Origin: Mariniflexile litorale | GTDB lineage: Bacteria > Bacteroidota > Bacteroidia > Flavobacteriales > Flavobacteriaceae | Assembly: GCF_031128465.2 (NCBI RefSeq) | Contig: NZ_CP155618.1 | Coordinates: forward strand, 381,501 to 445,500 | Length of the DNA: 64,000 bases | Direction: 5' to 3' | Shown here: positions 56,388-64,000 of the stretch, piece by piece | Position numbering within the stretch: position 1 is the first letter of the stretch | Layout: every line of letters begins with the position of its first letter | Program-made: the position numbers and the translations under genes | Notes under the pieces: generated by a model | Told to the model about the DNA's origin: nothing | What the model saw: only the letters and a program-made list of their open reading frames with translations | Databases searched by the model: none

Positions 56388-59282
56388 TTAGTTGGTTTTA
56401 AAGCTTTGTGGTGGACCCAAATAAGTACTTTTCAAATCACTTGTTTCTGTTTCTATAATTATTTTTTGAAGGACCAAACCTTCATCAATTCTATAATAAT
56501 TCAACGTGTGATTTCCTGCCTTATCAATTTCAAATTCTGTTGTAATAATTTTAATATTGTCTGCTACATTTGAATGCCAATTACTAGGAACTTTCCCGTT
56601 ATAATTAAAAATATTTGGATCTGAATCGTAATTTATTTGAGTTGGGGTTTCTTTATTAAAAGACAAACCAAAATACATACCTTCTCTCGGCGCATAATTG
56701 ATGGTTGGAGAAAAATACATATGCACTTTTACTTTTCCTTTGTTTTGAAAATTAACATTATAAGATAACTTAGGTGATTTTTTTGATAGCCCTACCCTAC
56801 CCTTTTTTATTGGCAGAGAAATTACAGCATCATCTGTTTTACCTAAATTTTCAACCACTTTCCATTGGAATTGTTTTGGTTCATATTTATTAGAGAAATT
56901 TTTAGCATTTATAGAAATGAATCCATTGTTTTCTACAAACCCATCCACATGAGATGGATTAAGGTTGTTTATTTTAATATGAATGGGTACTTGCTTTCCT
57001 GCTCCAATAACAGTTACAACAGAATTTTGAACCCCTTTAGGGGCATGATCCCAATCAATACTTACTGTAATGCTCTTTTCATTTTTGATAATACCGTTTG
57101 GTTCTGATATTTTCACCCAAGTAGCATTACTTTTAATTTCATATGAGAAATCTTCTTTTCCTCTGTTAAAAATTTCAATAGGATACTTTTGGTTATTGAA
57201 GGAATCGAAAATTGGTAAGATCGCACCTTCGTTAGTTCCAGACCACCATTCATTAGAACCTTCCATGGAGACACCCATTTCTGCATCATCGGCTTCATCA
57301 ATTTTATAGGTTTCGGGTATCTTGTTAAATTTAGGTTCTTGCCAAATTTCGTAACCAATATGGGTTTGAGACATCATATGGTTCCACTTTCCATGAGCCA
57401 TTTCTTTATGGTAATAGCTCGTTAATTCTTTGTCTTTATTAAATAATTCTTTTACTTTTTCGGCATAAAAATTTGTAGATGTTCTACCCTGTTTTGCGTA
57501 CAGATTATTTTTTGCAGCACTTACATAGAGTTCATTAAGATTTGCACTTGCTAATACAGGAAATAACACCAATTGATAATAGGCATCTTTATACATTTCA
57601 GGGAGTTCGTTATTAATGGCTTGTGCTTTTTTTGCTAGTTCATTAAACTGTTCAATAACTGCATTGGCTTCGTTATAATTGTGTAAACTGTAAGTTGAGG
57701 CATCTATTAATTCGTGTTTTCTTCTTGCATTATACTTGATGTATTTTTTCATGATATCTGCAATGGCTTCTGTTTGAATACCTCCAAAAACAGCATTTGC
57801 CCATAGTTTGTAATAATCTTGTAAATTATCGGCATGCCATTTTTCAGGATCCCAGGCATAGTCAAAGAAAAATTGCAAAGGGAATTCCATTGGTTTGATA
57901 TCCCCTACATTTACAATCCATACTTTATCTACCCCATGTTCATAAGCCAAATGCATTTGCTCCCACGTACGTTCAATCTGATTTGTATTTAACCATTTAT
58001 AGTTCCGAGGACCGCCAACATAATCAAAATGATAATAAATACCATAACCACCTTTACGAGGTTTTGCATCGAGACTAGGTAGTTTTCTAATATTCCCCCA
58101 ATTGTCGTCACAAAGCAATAATGTTACATCGTCAGGAACCTGCATGCCTTTATCATAATAATCTTGAACTTCCTTATATAGTGCCCAAATTTGAGGTGTT
58201 TTTTCAGCAGGTTTGCCTGTTACATCTGCAATAATTTTACGCTGTTCTTTTACAATTGTTTCAAGTAAATCTGTTGCAGTTTCTTCACTCATCGCTTCAT
58301 CACCATCACCACGCATACCAACGGTTATTAAAGTTTCTTTAGTTCCCATTCGCTTCAAACCTTCTTTCCAAAAGGCTTTCAAGCCATCTGCGTTGGTATT
58401 AAAATCCCAGTCTCCGTTTACAGATTTATTCCATTCGGCATGAGCACGTGATAATGGTTCGTGATGTGAGGTTCCCATAACGATACCATATTCATCTGCT
58501 AATATGGCATTTTGAGAATCATCAACATTAAACTTTCTTGGTGGCCACATAGCTGGCCATAAATAATTCCCTTTCATTCTAAGAATAAGCTCAAAAACTT
58601 TATCATAGAACTCAGCATTAAAATCACCATATTTTTCATAAACCCAACCCGTTAAAGCTGGCGCTTCATCATTTATAAAAAAGCCTCTGTATTTAACTTT
58701 TGGTTCTCCTAAAGTGTGAATACCAGGAAGCACATGTAATTCTGATTGTTTTTTTACAGGTACATCTGCCCAAAAATACCACGGCGAAACACCTATTTGA
58801 CTTGACAAATCATAAATACCATAAATAGTCCCCCGTTTGTCTGAACCAGCAATAACCAATGCTTTTTTTACACCTGCCATTGGATTTTCAACAATTTGGG
58901 TCGTGAATTTCTCCCATTTCCCTTGAAGTGGAATGGCATCAATTTTACCTTCTTTAACTAATTGATCAATTATAGAACTTTTACCTAAAGTCCCAATAAT
59001 CACCATGTAATCTTCAATTTGCGATTTATCATTGAAAATATTTGGTAGAATTCCTGCAACATTCAGAAGATCATTTTGAAGATGACTCACCACACGTAAT
59101 ACTCCCGAAAAATCAGTTTCGCTTACTAATATAGAAGCTACTTTACCGTTAGCTGCTAAAGGAAAATTTGCATTTGATGCCTTTGCTACTACATATTTAT
59201 TTATATCAATAGCAAATGCGCTATTGATATAAATAAATAAAAATGTTAAACCGAAGAATCGTTTGGTATTTAAAAATGTCAT
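56388..59282 (-). CDS. GH115 xylan alpha-1,2-glucuronidase
   Basis: The protein has 964 residues, the normal size. A signal peptide (FIYINSAFA) precedes an N-terminal domain. The catalytic TIM barrel begins near VKYRGFFINDEAPALTGWVYEKYG, with LWPAMWPPRKFNVDD, GIVMGTSHHEPLSR, DGDEAMSEE and LLLCDDNWGNIRKLP. The C-terminal part has Ig-like and beta-sandwich domains. GH115 removes (4-O-methyl) glucuronic acid from internal xylose units, unlike GH67, which needs a terminal one; both are in this operon. Confidence 0.94.
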   Translation of the reverse strand: MTFLNTKRFFGLTFLFIYINSAFAIDINKYVVAKASNANFPLAANGKVASILVSETDFSGVLRVVSHLQNDLLNVAGILPNIFNDKSQIEDYMVIIGTLGKSSIIDQLVKEGKIDAIPLQGKWEKFTTQIVENPMAGVKKALVIAGSDKRGTIYGIYDLSSQIGVSPWYFWADVPVKKQSELHVLPGIHTLGEPKVKYRGFFINDEAPALTGWVYEKYGDFNAEFYDKVFELILRMKGNYLWPAMWPPRKFNVDDSQNAILADEYGIVMGTSHHEPLSRAHAEWNKSVNGDWDFNTNADGLKAFWKEGLKRMGTKETLITVGMRGDGDEAMSEETATDLLETIVKEQRKIIADVTGKPAEKTPQIWALYKEVQDYYDKGMQVPDDVTLLLCDDNWGNIRKLPSLDAKPRKGGYGIYYHFDYVGGPRNYKWLNTNQIERTWEQMHLAYEHGVDKVWIVNVGDIKPMEFPLQFFFDYAWDPEKWHADNLQDYYKLWANAVFGGIQTEAIADIMKKYIKYNARRKHELIDASTYSLHNYNEANAVIEQFNELAKKAQAINNELPEMYKDAYYQLVLFPVLASANLNELYVSAAKNNLYAKQGRTSTNFYAEKVKELFNKDKELTSYYHKEMAHGKWNHMMSQTHIGYEIWQEPKFNKIPETYKIDEADDAEMGVSMEGSNEWWSGTNEGAILPIFDSFNNQKYPIEIFNRGKEDFSYEIKSNATWVKISEPNGIIKNEKSITVSIDWDHAPKGVQNSVVTVIGAGKQVPIHIKINNLNPSHVDGFVENNGFISINAKNFSNKYEPKQFQWKVVENLGKTDDAVISLPIKKGRVGLSKKSPKLSYNVNFQNKGKVKVHMYFSPTINYAPREGMYFGLSFNKETPTQINYDSDPNIFNYNGKVPSNWHSNVADNIKIITTEFEIDKAGNHTLNYYRIDEGLVLQKIIIETETSDLKSTYLGPPQSFKTN

Positions 59283-59300
59283 GCTTTATACTATGGTATT

Positions 59301-60491
59301 TTAAATTTTGTTATCTAATTCATGTTTTAATTTATAACGGATGCCCATCTCCAAACCTCTCAATTCTGCTAGTCCTTTAAGTCTCCCTACTAATGAATAG
59401 CCCGGATACTGTTCTTTTCCTTCTTCAATAGAATGTAAAAATCCATGATCGGGACGAAGTGGTAAATCGATATTTCTTTTCTGCATCAATAAAACCAATT
59501 TTTCCATAATCCTCTCAATAGGGTTATCACCGTTGAGGTGTTCCGATTCTCTAAAAACGTCTTTAGAATCTCTTTTCACATTCCTAATGTGTAAAAAATG
59601 TATTCGATCTCCGTGCACGTCGATTATTTGTTCAAGATTATTTTTCGGATCCGCACCTAAAGAACCCGTACAATAACAAAGGCCGTTTGCACTAGTAGGT
59701 ACTGAATTAAAAATAGCATTTAAATCGTTTTCTGTACTAACTACCCTTGGTAATCCTAATACTGAAAATGGAGGATCATCTGGATGAATCGCTAATTTCA
59801 CCCCTGATGCTTCAGCAACTGGAGCAACTTCAGATAAGAAATGAATTAAATTACCTCTTAATTTATCATTATCGATGTCTTTATAATTTTCAAGTAGTGA
59901 CAAAATTTGTTCTCTTGTAAAACTCACTTTACTTCCTGGTAATCCAAGAAGCACATTTTTAAAGAGTAAATCTTTATCACTTTGTGAAAGGGAGTTTCCA
60001 TAGTTTAAAGCAATCTGCTTTTCTTCTTCTGTATAATCATTTTCAACATGTGGTCTTTTCAATAAAAAAAGATCAAAATAGTTGAAAGCAACTTGGTTAT
60101 ATAGTAATGCTTTACTTCCATCTGGATTTTCAAATGCATGATTGGTGCGTACCCAATCTAGAATAGGCATAAAGTTATAAGTCACTACTTTAATACCACA
60201 GGTTGCTATGTTTTTTATGCTATTTTTATAATTCTCTATATACTTTAAATGTGCTCCATTTGCCTTTTTTATATCTTCATGAACTGGTAAGCTTTCAATG
60301 ACTGTCCATTCCATTCCTGCATTTCTTATGGTTTCTTGACGTTCTTTAATAGCCTCTACCGTCCAAATATCTCCAACAGGAATTTCGTGTAAAGCGGTTA
60401 CAATTCCTGTAACACCACATTGTCTTATATCTTTTAATGAAATGGTATCGTTAGGACCAAACCAGCGCATTGTTTGTTGAATTTGTTTCAT
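59301..60491 (-). CDS. uxuA: D-mannonate dehydratase
   Basis: The protein has 396 residues. It opens QTMRWFGPNDTISLKDIRQC and has the TGIVTALHEIPVGDIWT segment, IHPDDPPFSVLGLPRVV (metal ligands), NGLCYCTGSLGADP, HFLHIRNVKR and LPLRPDHGF. UxuA dehydrates D-mannonate to 2-keto-3-deoxygluconate. The SDR gene lies 11 bp upstream and GH115 starts 18 bp downstream, linking glucuronate release to its breakdown within one transcript. Confidence 0.96.
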   Translation of the reverse strand: MKQIQQTMRWFGPNDTISLKDIRQCGVTGIVTALHEIPVGDIWTVEAIKERQETIRNAGMEWTVIESLPVHEDIKKANGAHLKYIENYKNSIKNIATCGIKVVTYNFMPILDWVRTNHAFENPDGSKALLYNQVAFNYFDLFLLKRPHVENDYTEEEKQIALNYGNSLSQSDKDLLFKNVLLGLPGSKVSFTREQILSLLENYKDIDNDKLRGNLIHFLSEVAPVAEASGVKLAIHPDDPPFSVLGLPRVVSTENDLNAIFNSVPTSANGLCYCTGSLGADPKNNLEQIIDVHGDRIHFLHIRNVKRDSKDVFRESEHLNGDNPIERIMEKLVLLMQKRNIDLPLRPDHGFLHSIEEGKEQYPGYSLVGRLKGLAELRGLEMGIRYKLKHELDNKI

Positions 60492-60502
60492 ATCTTCAAA
60501 AA

Positions 60503-61237
60503 TTAAAATCCTATACTATTTCCACCATCAACCGGAAGCACTGTGCCCGTTACAAATTTAGATTCACTCGATGCGAAATAATAAACAGCATCACCAATGT
60601 CAGATGGTTCTCCTAAAATACCCATTGGGGTTCTAGATAGCACTTTGTTTTTTCTTTCTGGATCACTATCTAATGCTTTAGCCGACATTTTGGTTTTTAT
60701 AAAACCTGGTGCTACACAATTTACTCGTACATTATATTGAGCCAATTCTACTGCCATGGCGCGAGTCATAGCTTCAATAGCTCCTTTACTTGCTGTGTAA
60801 GCAATAACTTTTGGAATACCATACTGAGAAGCCATTGAACTTATATTTACAATGTTACCACCACCATGATTTTTCATTATTTTAACCACCTCTCTACTTA
60901 TAGAAAACACACTTTGTATGTTTGTATGAATAATAGAATCAAAATCTTCATCTGTTACATCAATAAATTCCTTTTTAAAATTGATACCTGCATTGTTTAC
61001 TAAAATATCGATATTACCATTTTTAGCAATATCTGTAATCATAGTTGGAATTCCTGCTAGATTATTCAAATCAAAAATAACCGGTATTGCGTTTGCACCT
61101 ATTTCCGAACAGGCATCTTCTGTTTTTTCTTTGGTTCTTCCAATAATAAAAGTTTTTATACCGTTATCACATAATTTCTTTGCTGTTGCAAATCCTAATC
61201 CTGAATTACCTCCAGTAACTATCGCTATTTTACTCAT
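60503..61237 (-). CDS. SDR oxidoreductase, probable D-mannonate oxidoreductase
   Basis: The protein has 244 residues, a classical SDR. The cofactor loop is TGGNSGLG (8-15), NNAG is at 81-84, and the triad is Ser134, Tyr147 and Lys151 (SSMASQ...VIAYTASK). It sits directly upstream of uxuA, and no long-chain UxuB is present in the window. Reduction of D-fructuronate to D-mannonate is therefore the best inference, as a non-homologous UxuB substitute. It differs from the SDR at 17112, which is in the UxaA-type operon. Confidence 0.85.
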   Translation of the reverse strand: MSKIAIVTGGNSGLGFATAKKLCDNGIKTFIIGRTKEKTEDACSEIGANAIPVIFDLNNLAGIPTMITDIAKNGNIDILVNNAGINFKKEFIDVTDEDFDSIIHTNIQSVFSISREVVKIMKNHGGGNIVNISSMASQYGIPKVIAYTASKGAIEAMTRAMAVELAQYNVRVNCVAPGFIKTKMSAKALDSDPERKNKVLSRTPMGILGEPSDIGDAVYYFASSESKFVTGTVLPVDGGNSIGF

Positions 61238-61265
61238 CTTGTTTTTTTAAATTATTTTATTACTC

Positions 61266-63422
61266 TTAATTTCCTGGTGCAAAAGTAAATTTTAAAGATT
61301 TAAAATAGTCTAATGTTTGAGTTGATTTTTCAACACCAACAGGTAATGATTTTTGTGAAAACTCCTGAAAATATAATAAGCATGCATCTCGCCACCATTT
61401 AGCTTCTTTATGTTGAATATTTAATAACATGTAAACATCACTAAACCTTTCCTCATCAACATATGGTTTCGCTTCTTCCCAAATGCTTATCATGGATGCT
61501 ACTTGATCAACACCTTCTTGGTATTTTAGAGCCATCCCATCCCAAAGTGTTTTTCCATTTTTTAATTTAAAATCCCATGATACGTGATGAAACCATAATA
61601 AATCCTCTTCTGGACAAGTTTCAAGATTATTAAACTTTGAAGCAACTTGAGGTGCATATTGAGCAGTAGCATTGCTTCCTGATGGTGTTCGATCAAACCC
61701 TACTCCTAACGAATCTGCTTTATGATAATAAACTGGATTCCATTCAGGTCTTGATAAATCAGACACCCATGGACCAGGACCATAATGATGTCCTGTATCC
61801 ATAATATGATGTAAACCTAAAGGTGTCATATAATTTACAACGGCTTCTCTTGAACTTAATAACATATCTTTTACTGGTTTTACGAATTTTTCATCATTAG
61901 AAAAAGTAGAACGTAACCACTCATCAGCTATTTCTTCAGAACTTAAATATGGGTTCCAAGCCAATCGTCCAAAACCATACCAGTTTGCTTGTAACATGGG
62001 GTTCCCTGTCCAATTAATATCATTTCCAATATTACTAACACCTGCAATACCTGTTAATACTTTATTATCTAAAGAGCCATCAATAATTTTTGCAACCGTT
62101 GAACCTTTCCCCTTTTTATACGTGTCTGATTGTAAAACTTCTTCATATAATTTTGGAAGAAAAACGGTATGTGTACTTTGGCCTAAATATTCTTGAGTAA
62201 TTTGAAATTCCATCATCAAAGGTGTTTTTGGCATCGTTCCAAACATAGGATGAAAGGGTTCTCGAGGCTGAAAATCAATCGCACCATTTTTCACTTGAAT
62301 AATCACGTTATCTTTAAATTGCCCATCGTAAGGCACAAACTCGGAATATGCTTGTTTAGCTCTATCGGTAATATCGTGTTCTGAATACACAAAAGCTCGC
62401 CACATGACAACCCCTCCAAAAGGTGTAAGAGCATCTGCCAGCATATTGGCGCCATCTACATGGTTCCTACCATAATTTTGTGGTCCTGGCTGCCCTTCTG
62501 AATTTGCCTTAACCAAAAAGCCTCCAAAATCAGGGATTTTAGAGTAAATTTCTTTAACTTTATTTTTCCACCATGCAATAACTTCTGCATCATAGGGGTC
62601 GGCTGTTTCTAATCCACCAATTTCTATAGGAGCAGAAAAACGTGTTGTTAAATACACTTTTATACCATAAGGTCTAAAAACATTCGCCAGTGCTTCCACT
62701 TTTTCTAAATACTGGGGTGTTAAAATGAGAGCATTCGCATTAACATTGTTTAAAACGGTTCCATTGATACCAATAGAAGCATTAGCACGGGCATAATCTC
62801 TATATCTTGAATCTATGTAATCTGGCAAACGATGCCAATCCCAAATGGAAAAACCAGCATAACCTCTTTCTACCGTTCTATCTAAATTATCCCAGTGATT
62901 TAATACACGAACTTTTATTTTGGGAGCATCTATAATATTTAAATTTTCTATAGATTGATGTGTTTGTAATAATCTCAAAAATTTAAAAACACCGTATAAA
63001 ACGCCTACGTCATTTTTACCTGTTATAATAATTTGATTTTTACCTTTAATTGAAATAGTTTTAATAACGAATCCTTCATCATTTATTTCATTAAACGCAT
63101 TCCCTAATTGGTTTTTAACAATCTCATTTAAAGAAGACTCAGAACCAAACATCAAAGAATTAGATTCAATATTATTTTTTGTACCAGATAAAACCTTTGA
63201 ACCAAGCATACCATTCAGTCCTAATTCAAGCTCTTTTAAAGCAACTTTTATTGTTTCAGAATTACCAAAAGGAATTATTCTTTTAATATTCGATTGATAG
63301 CTGGTTCGTATTTGCTTATCTTGAATATGATTGTATTGCAACCATAACTTATACCCATCGTTAGCAAAACTTTTTATACAAACCATAGAAAGTAGCAATA
63401 ACGTTAAATAATACTTTTTCAC
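61266..63422 (-). CDS. GH67 alpha-glucuronidase
   Basis: About 718 residues from the GTG at 63420-63422, which gives a standard signal peptide (KKYYLTLLLLSMVCIKSFA); a GTG nine codons earlier (63449) is the alternative. GH67 hallmarks are RVLNHWDNLDRTVERGYAGFSIWDW, the acid glutamate in KANSEGQPGP, the base pair Asp/Glu in AIDFQPREPF and FQITQEYLGQSTH, and a C-terminal domain with RPEWNPVYYHKAD and WFHHVSWD. It releases (methyl)glucuronate from the terminal xylose of aldouronic acids. First gene of the seven-gene minus-strand operon. A periplasmic site is implied. Confidence 0.95.
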   Translation of the reverse strand: MKKYYLTLLLLSMVCIKSFANDGYKLWLQYNHIQDKQIRTSYQSNIKRIIPFGNSETIKVALKELELGLNGMLGSKVLSGTKNNIESNSLMFGSESSLNEIVKNQLGNAFNEINDEGFVIKTISIKGKNQIIITGKNDVGVLYGVFKFLRLLQTHQSIENLNIIDAPKIKVRVLNHWDNLDRTVERGYAGFSIWDWHRLPDYIDSRYRDYARANASIGINGTVLNNVNANALILTPQYLEKVEALANVFRPYGIKVYLTTRFSAPIEIGGLETADPYDAEVIAWWKNKVKEIYSKIPDFGGFLVKANSEGQPGPQNYGRNHVDGANMLADALTPFGGVVMWRAFVYSEHDITDRAKQAYSEFVPYDGQFKDNVIIQVKNGAIDFQPREPFHPMFGTMPKTPLMMEFQITQEYLGQSTHTVFLPKLYEEVLQSDTYKKGKGSTVAKIIDGSLDNKVLTGIAGVSNIGNDINWTGNPMLQANWYGFGRLAWNPYLSSEEIADEWLRSTFSNDEKFVKPVKDMLLSSREAVVNYMTPLGLHHIMDTGHHYGPGPWVSDLSRPEWNPVYYHKADSLGVGFDRTPSGSNATAQYAPQVASKFNNLETCPEEDLLWFHHVSWDFKLKNGKTLWDGMALKYQEGVDQVASMISIWEEAKPYVDEERFSDVYMLLNIQHKEAKWWRDACLLYFQEFSQKSLPVGVEKSTQTLDYFKSLKFTFAPGN

Positions 63423-63555
63423 TCTCAGTTTGTTTGTAAGATAAATCACTTTTATTTTAGTTTATTGATAATTTGAAACATTTTCACTTATATAAGTATA
63501 TATTTCATAATATCTTCATTAATTAATTGTGAAGATAAAAAAAATATTTTAATTT

Positions 63556-63567
63556 GCAATCGGTTGC
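63556..63567. promoter_or_regulatory. Palindromic operator between GH67 operon and GH3
   Basis: The sequence is GCAATCGGTTGC, the most symmetric of the five copies. On the minus strand a TATCTTCA, 18 bp downstream of the operator, could be the -7 of the GH67 operon, matching the layout at the susC promoters. On the plus strand TTAATTTG (63549-63556) directly abuts it. It may control both directions. Confidence 0.55.
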
Positions 63568-63662
63568 GTAAAACTAAAACAATGAAGTTGAAAATAAAAA
63601 TTTTTTATTATTTTACTTTAATATTTATAATTACGACCTCTTAATCAACAAAACTAAACAAC

Positions 63663-64000
63663 ATGAAACAGTTAAAAATTAGCATTCTATTTTTCATCTT
63701 AATTCTTCTAACACTAAGTTCATGTAAAGATAAAAACCTGAATAACCCTGAAAGTTCTTCTGCAGACGATTCAAAAATTAAATATGAATTTCCTTTTTAC
63801 AACCCTTCACTTTCTATAGATGAACGCGTACAAGATTTAATCTCAAGATTAACACTTGAAGAAAAGGTTGCCCAAATGATGAATGGCACTCCAGAAATTA
63901 AACAATTAAATATCCCCGCTTATGATTATTGGAATGAAGCGCTGCATGGTGTTGGTCGTTCTTGTTCTGCCACTGTTTTTCCGCAGGCTATAGGTTTAGG
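63663..64000 (+). CDS. GH3 beta-xylosidase lipoprotein (5' part only)
   Basis: I translated the open frame from the ATG at 63663 to the window end, about 112 codons. A lipoprotein signal ends with the cysteine in TLSSCKD. The mature start has FPFYNPSLSIDERVQDLISR, LTLEEKVAQMMN and YDYWNEALHGVGR, the usual N-terminus of Bacteroidota xylan 1,4-beta-xylosidases of GH3. The catalytic residues lie beyond the window. It is divergent from the GH67 operon with a shared operator. Confidence 0.88.
   Translation, partial: MKQLKISILFFILILLTLSSCKDKNLNNPESSSADDSKIKYEFPFYNPSLSIDERVQDLISRLTLEEKVAQMMNGTPEIKQLNIPAYDYWNEALHGVGRSCSATVFPQAIGL

Noticed and set aside
1-64000. CRISPR arrays, tRNA/rRNA genes, insertion sequences or prophage
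   Set aside because: I saw no regularly spaced repeats, tRNA-like cloverleaf, transposase or phage protein in any region; the only repeat-like element is the palindrome at 43666-43804.

Overview
The window is a low-GC chromosomal segment from a Bacteroidota bacterium, most likely a marine or environmental Flavobacteriaceae. Evidence is four SusC/SusD or SusD-like outer-membrane modules' worth of genes (three complete SusC/SusD pairs), an ECF sigma/FecR/STN-receptor relay, many lipoproteins with Bacteroidota-type signal peptides, and promoter elements of the TAnnTTTG type. About 40 protein genes are supported. Nearly all serve uptake and breakdown of glucuronoxylan (xylan carrying glucuronic acid) and catabolism of its products. 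I see no RNA genes, insertion sequences or CRISPR array.

Layout. (1) Positions 1-10325, minus strand: an operon of a sugar-porter MFS transporter, GH2 enzyme, a DUF5107-TPR protein and a second GH2 (cut by the window edge), with a divergent AraC regulator (10527-11408). (2) 11553-18572: glucuronate isomerase UxaC, a XylR-type regulator (periplasmic-binding-protein-like sensor plus AraC HTH), and a minus-strand sugar-acid operon (RraA-like aldolase, SDR, ExuT-like transporter, split UxaA-type dehydratase). (3) 18913-25760, minus: ECF sigma, FecR anti-sigma, SusC with STN domain, SusD. (4) 26169-33827, plus: a GH10 xylanase, then a tight operon that encodes the lower Weimberg pathway (IlvD/Edd aldonate dehydratase, GntP permease, FAH-family keto-deoxy-pentonate dehydratase, esterase, 2-oxoglutarate semialdehyde dehydrogenase). 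(5) 33927-38040: an unusual cassette of SGNH hydrolase-TPR, SxtJ-like, DUF5989 and NodU/CmcH-type carbamoyltransferase. (6) 38475-52666, plus: two SusC/SusD pairs, a surface glycan-binding protein and a GH10 with inserted CBMs. (7) 52746-63449, minus: a single long operon of GH67, SDR, UxuA, GH115, GH10, GPH symporter and GH43. (8) 63663 to the end: the start of a GH3 beta-xylosidase, divergent from (7).

How it works together (inference from families): surface GH10 enzymes, SusCD pairs and the glycan-binding protein capture and cut xylan; GH115 and GH67 remove (methyl)glucuronate; GH43, GH3 and the GPH/MFS transporters handle xylo-oligosaccharides and xylose. Glucuronate goes through UxaC, an SDR that probably replaces UxuB, and UxuA to 2-keto-3-deoxygluconate. 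Pentonate goes to 2-oxoglutarate by the Weimberg route. No xylose isomerase, xylulokinase, pentose dehydrogenase, KDG kinase or KDG aldolase is visible here.

The most striking non-coding signal is a 12-bp imperfect palindrome, GCAATCGGTTGC, found in five intergenic regions. It ties the two plus-strand SusCD operons, the Weimberg operon, the GH67/GH3 divergent pair and, unexpectedly, the carbamoyltransferase cassette into one putative LacI-type regulon whose regulator is not in the window. Other items of note are the carbamoyltransferase cassette, the RraA/SDR/split-UxaA operon, the cytoplasmic-looking DUF5107 protein between exported GH2 enzymes, a duplicated promoter-leader-N-terminus module in front of two SusC genes, and a 139-bp nested palindrome that resembles a REP/MITE element.
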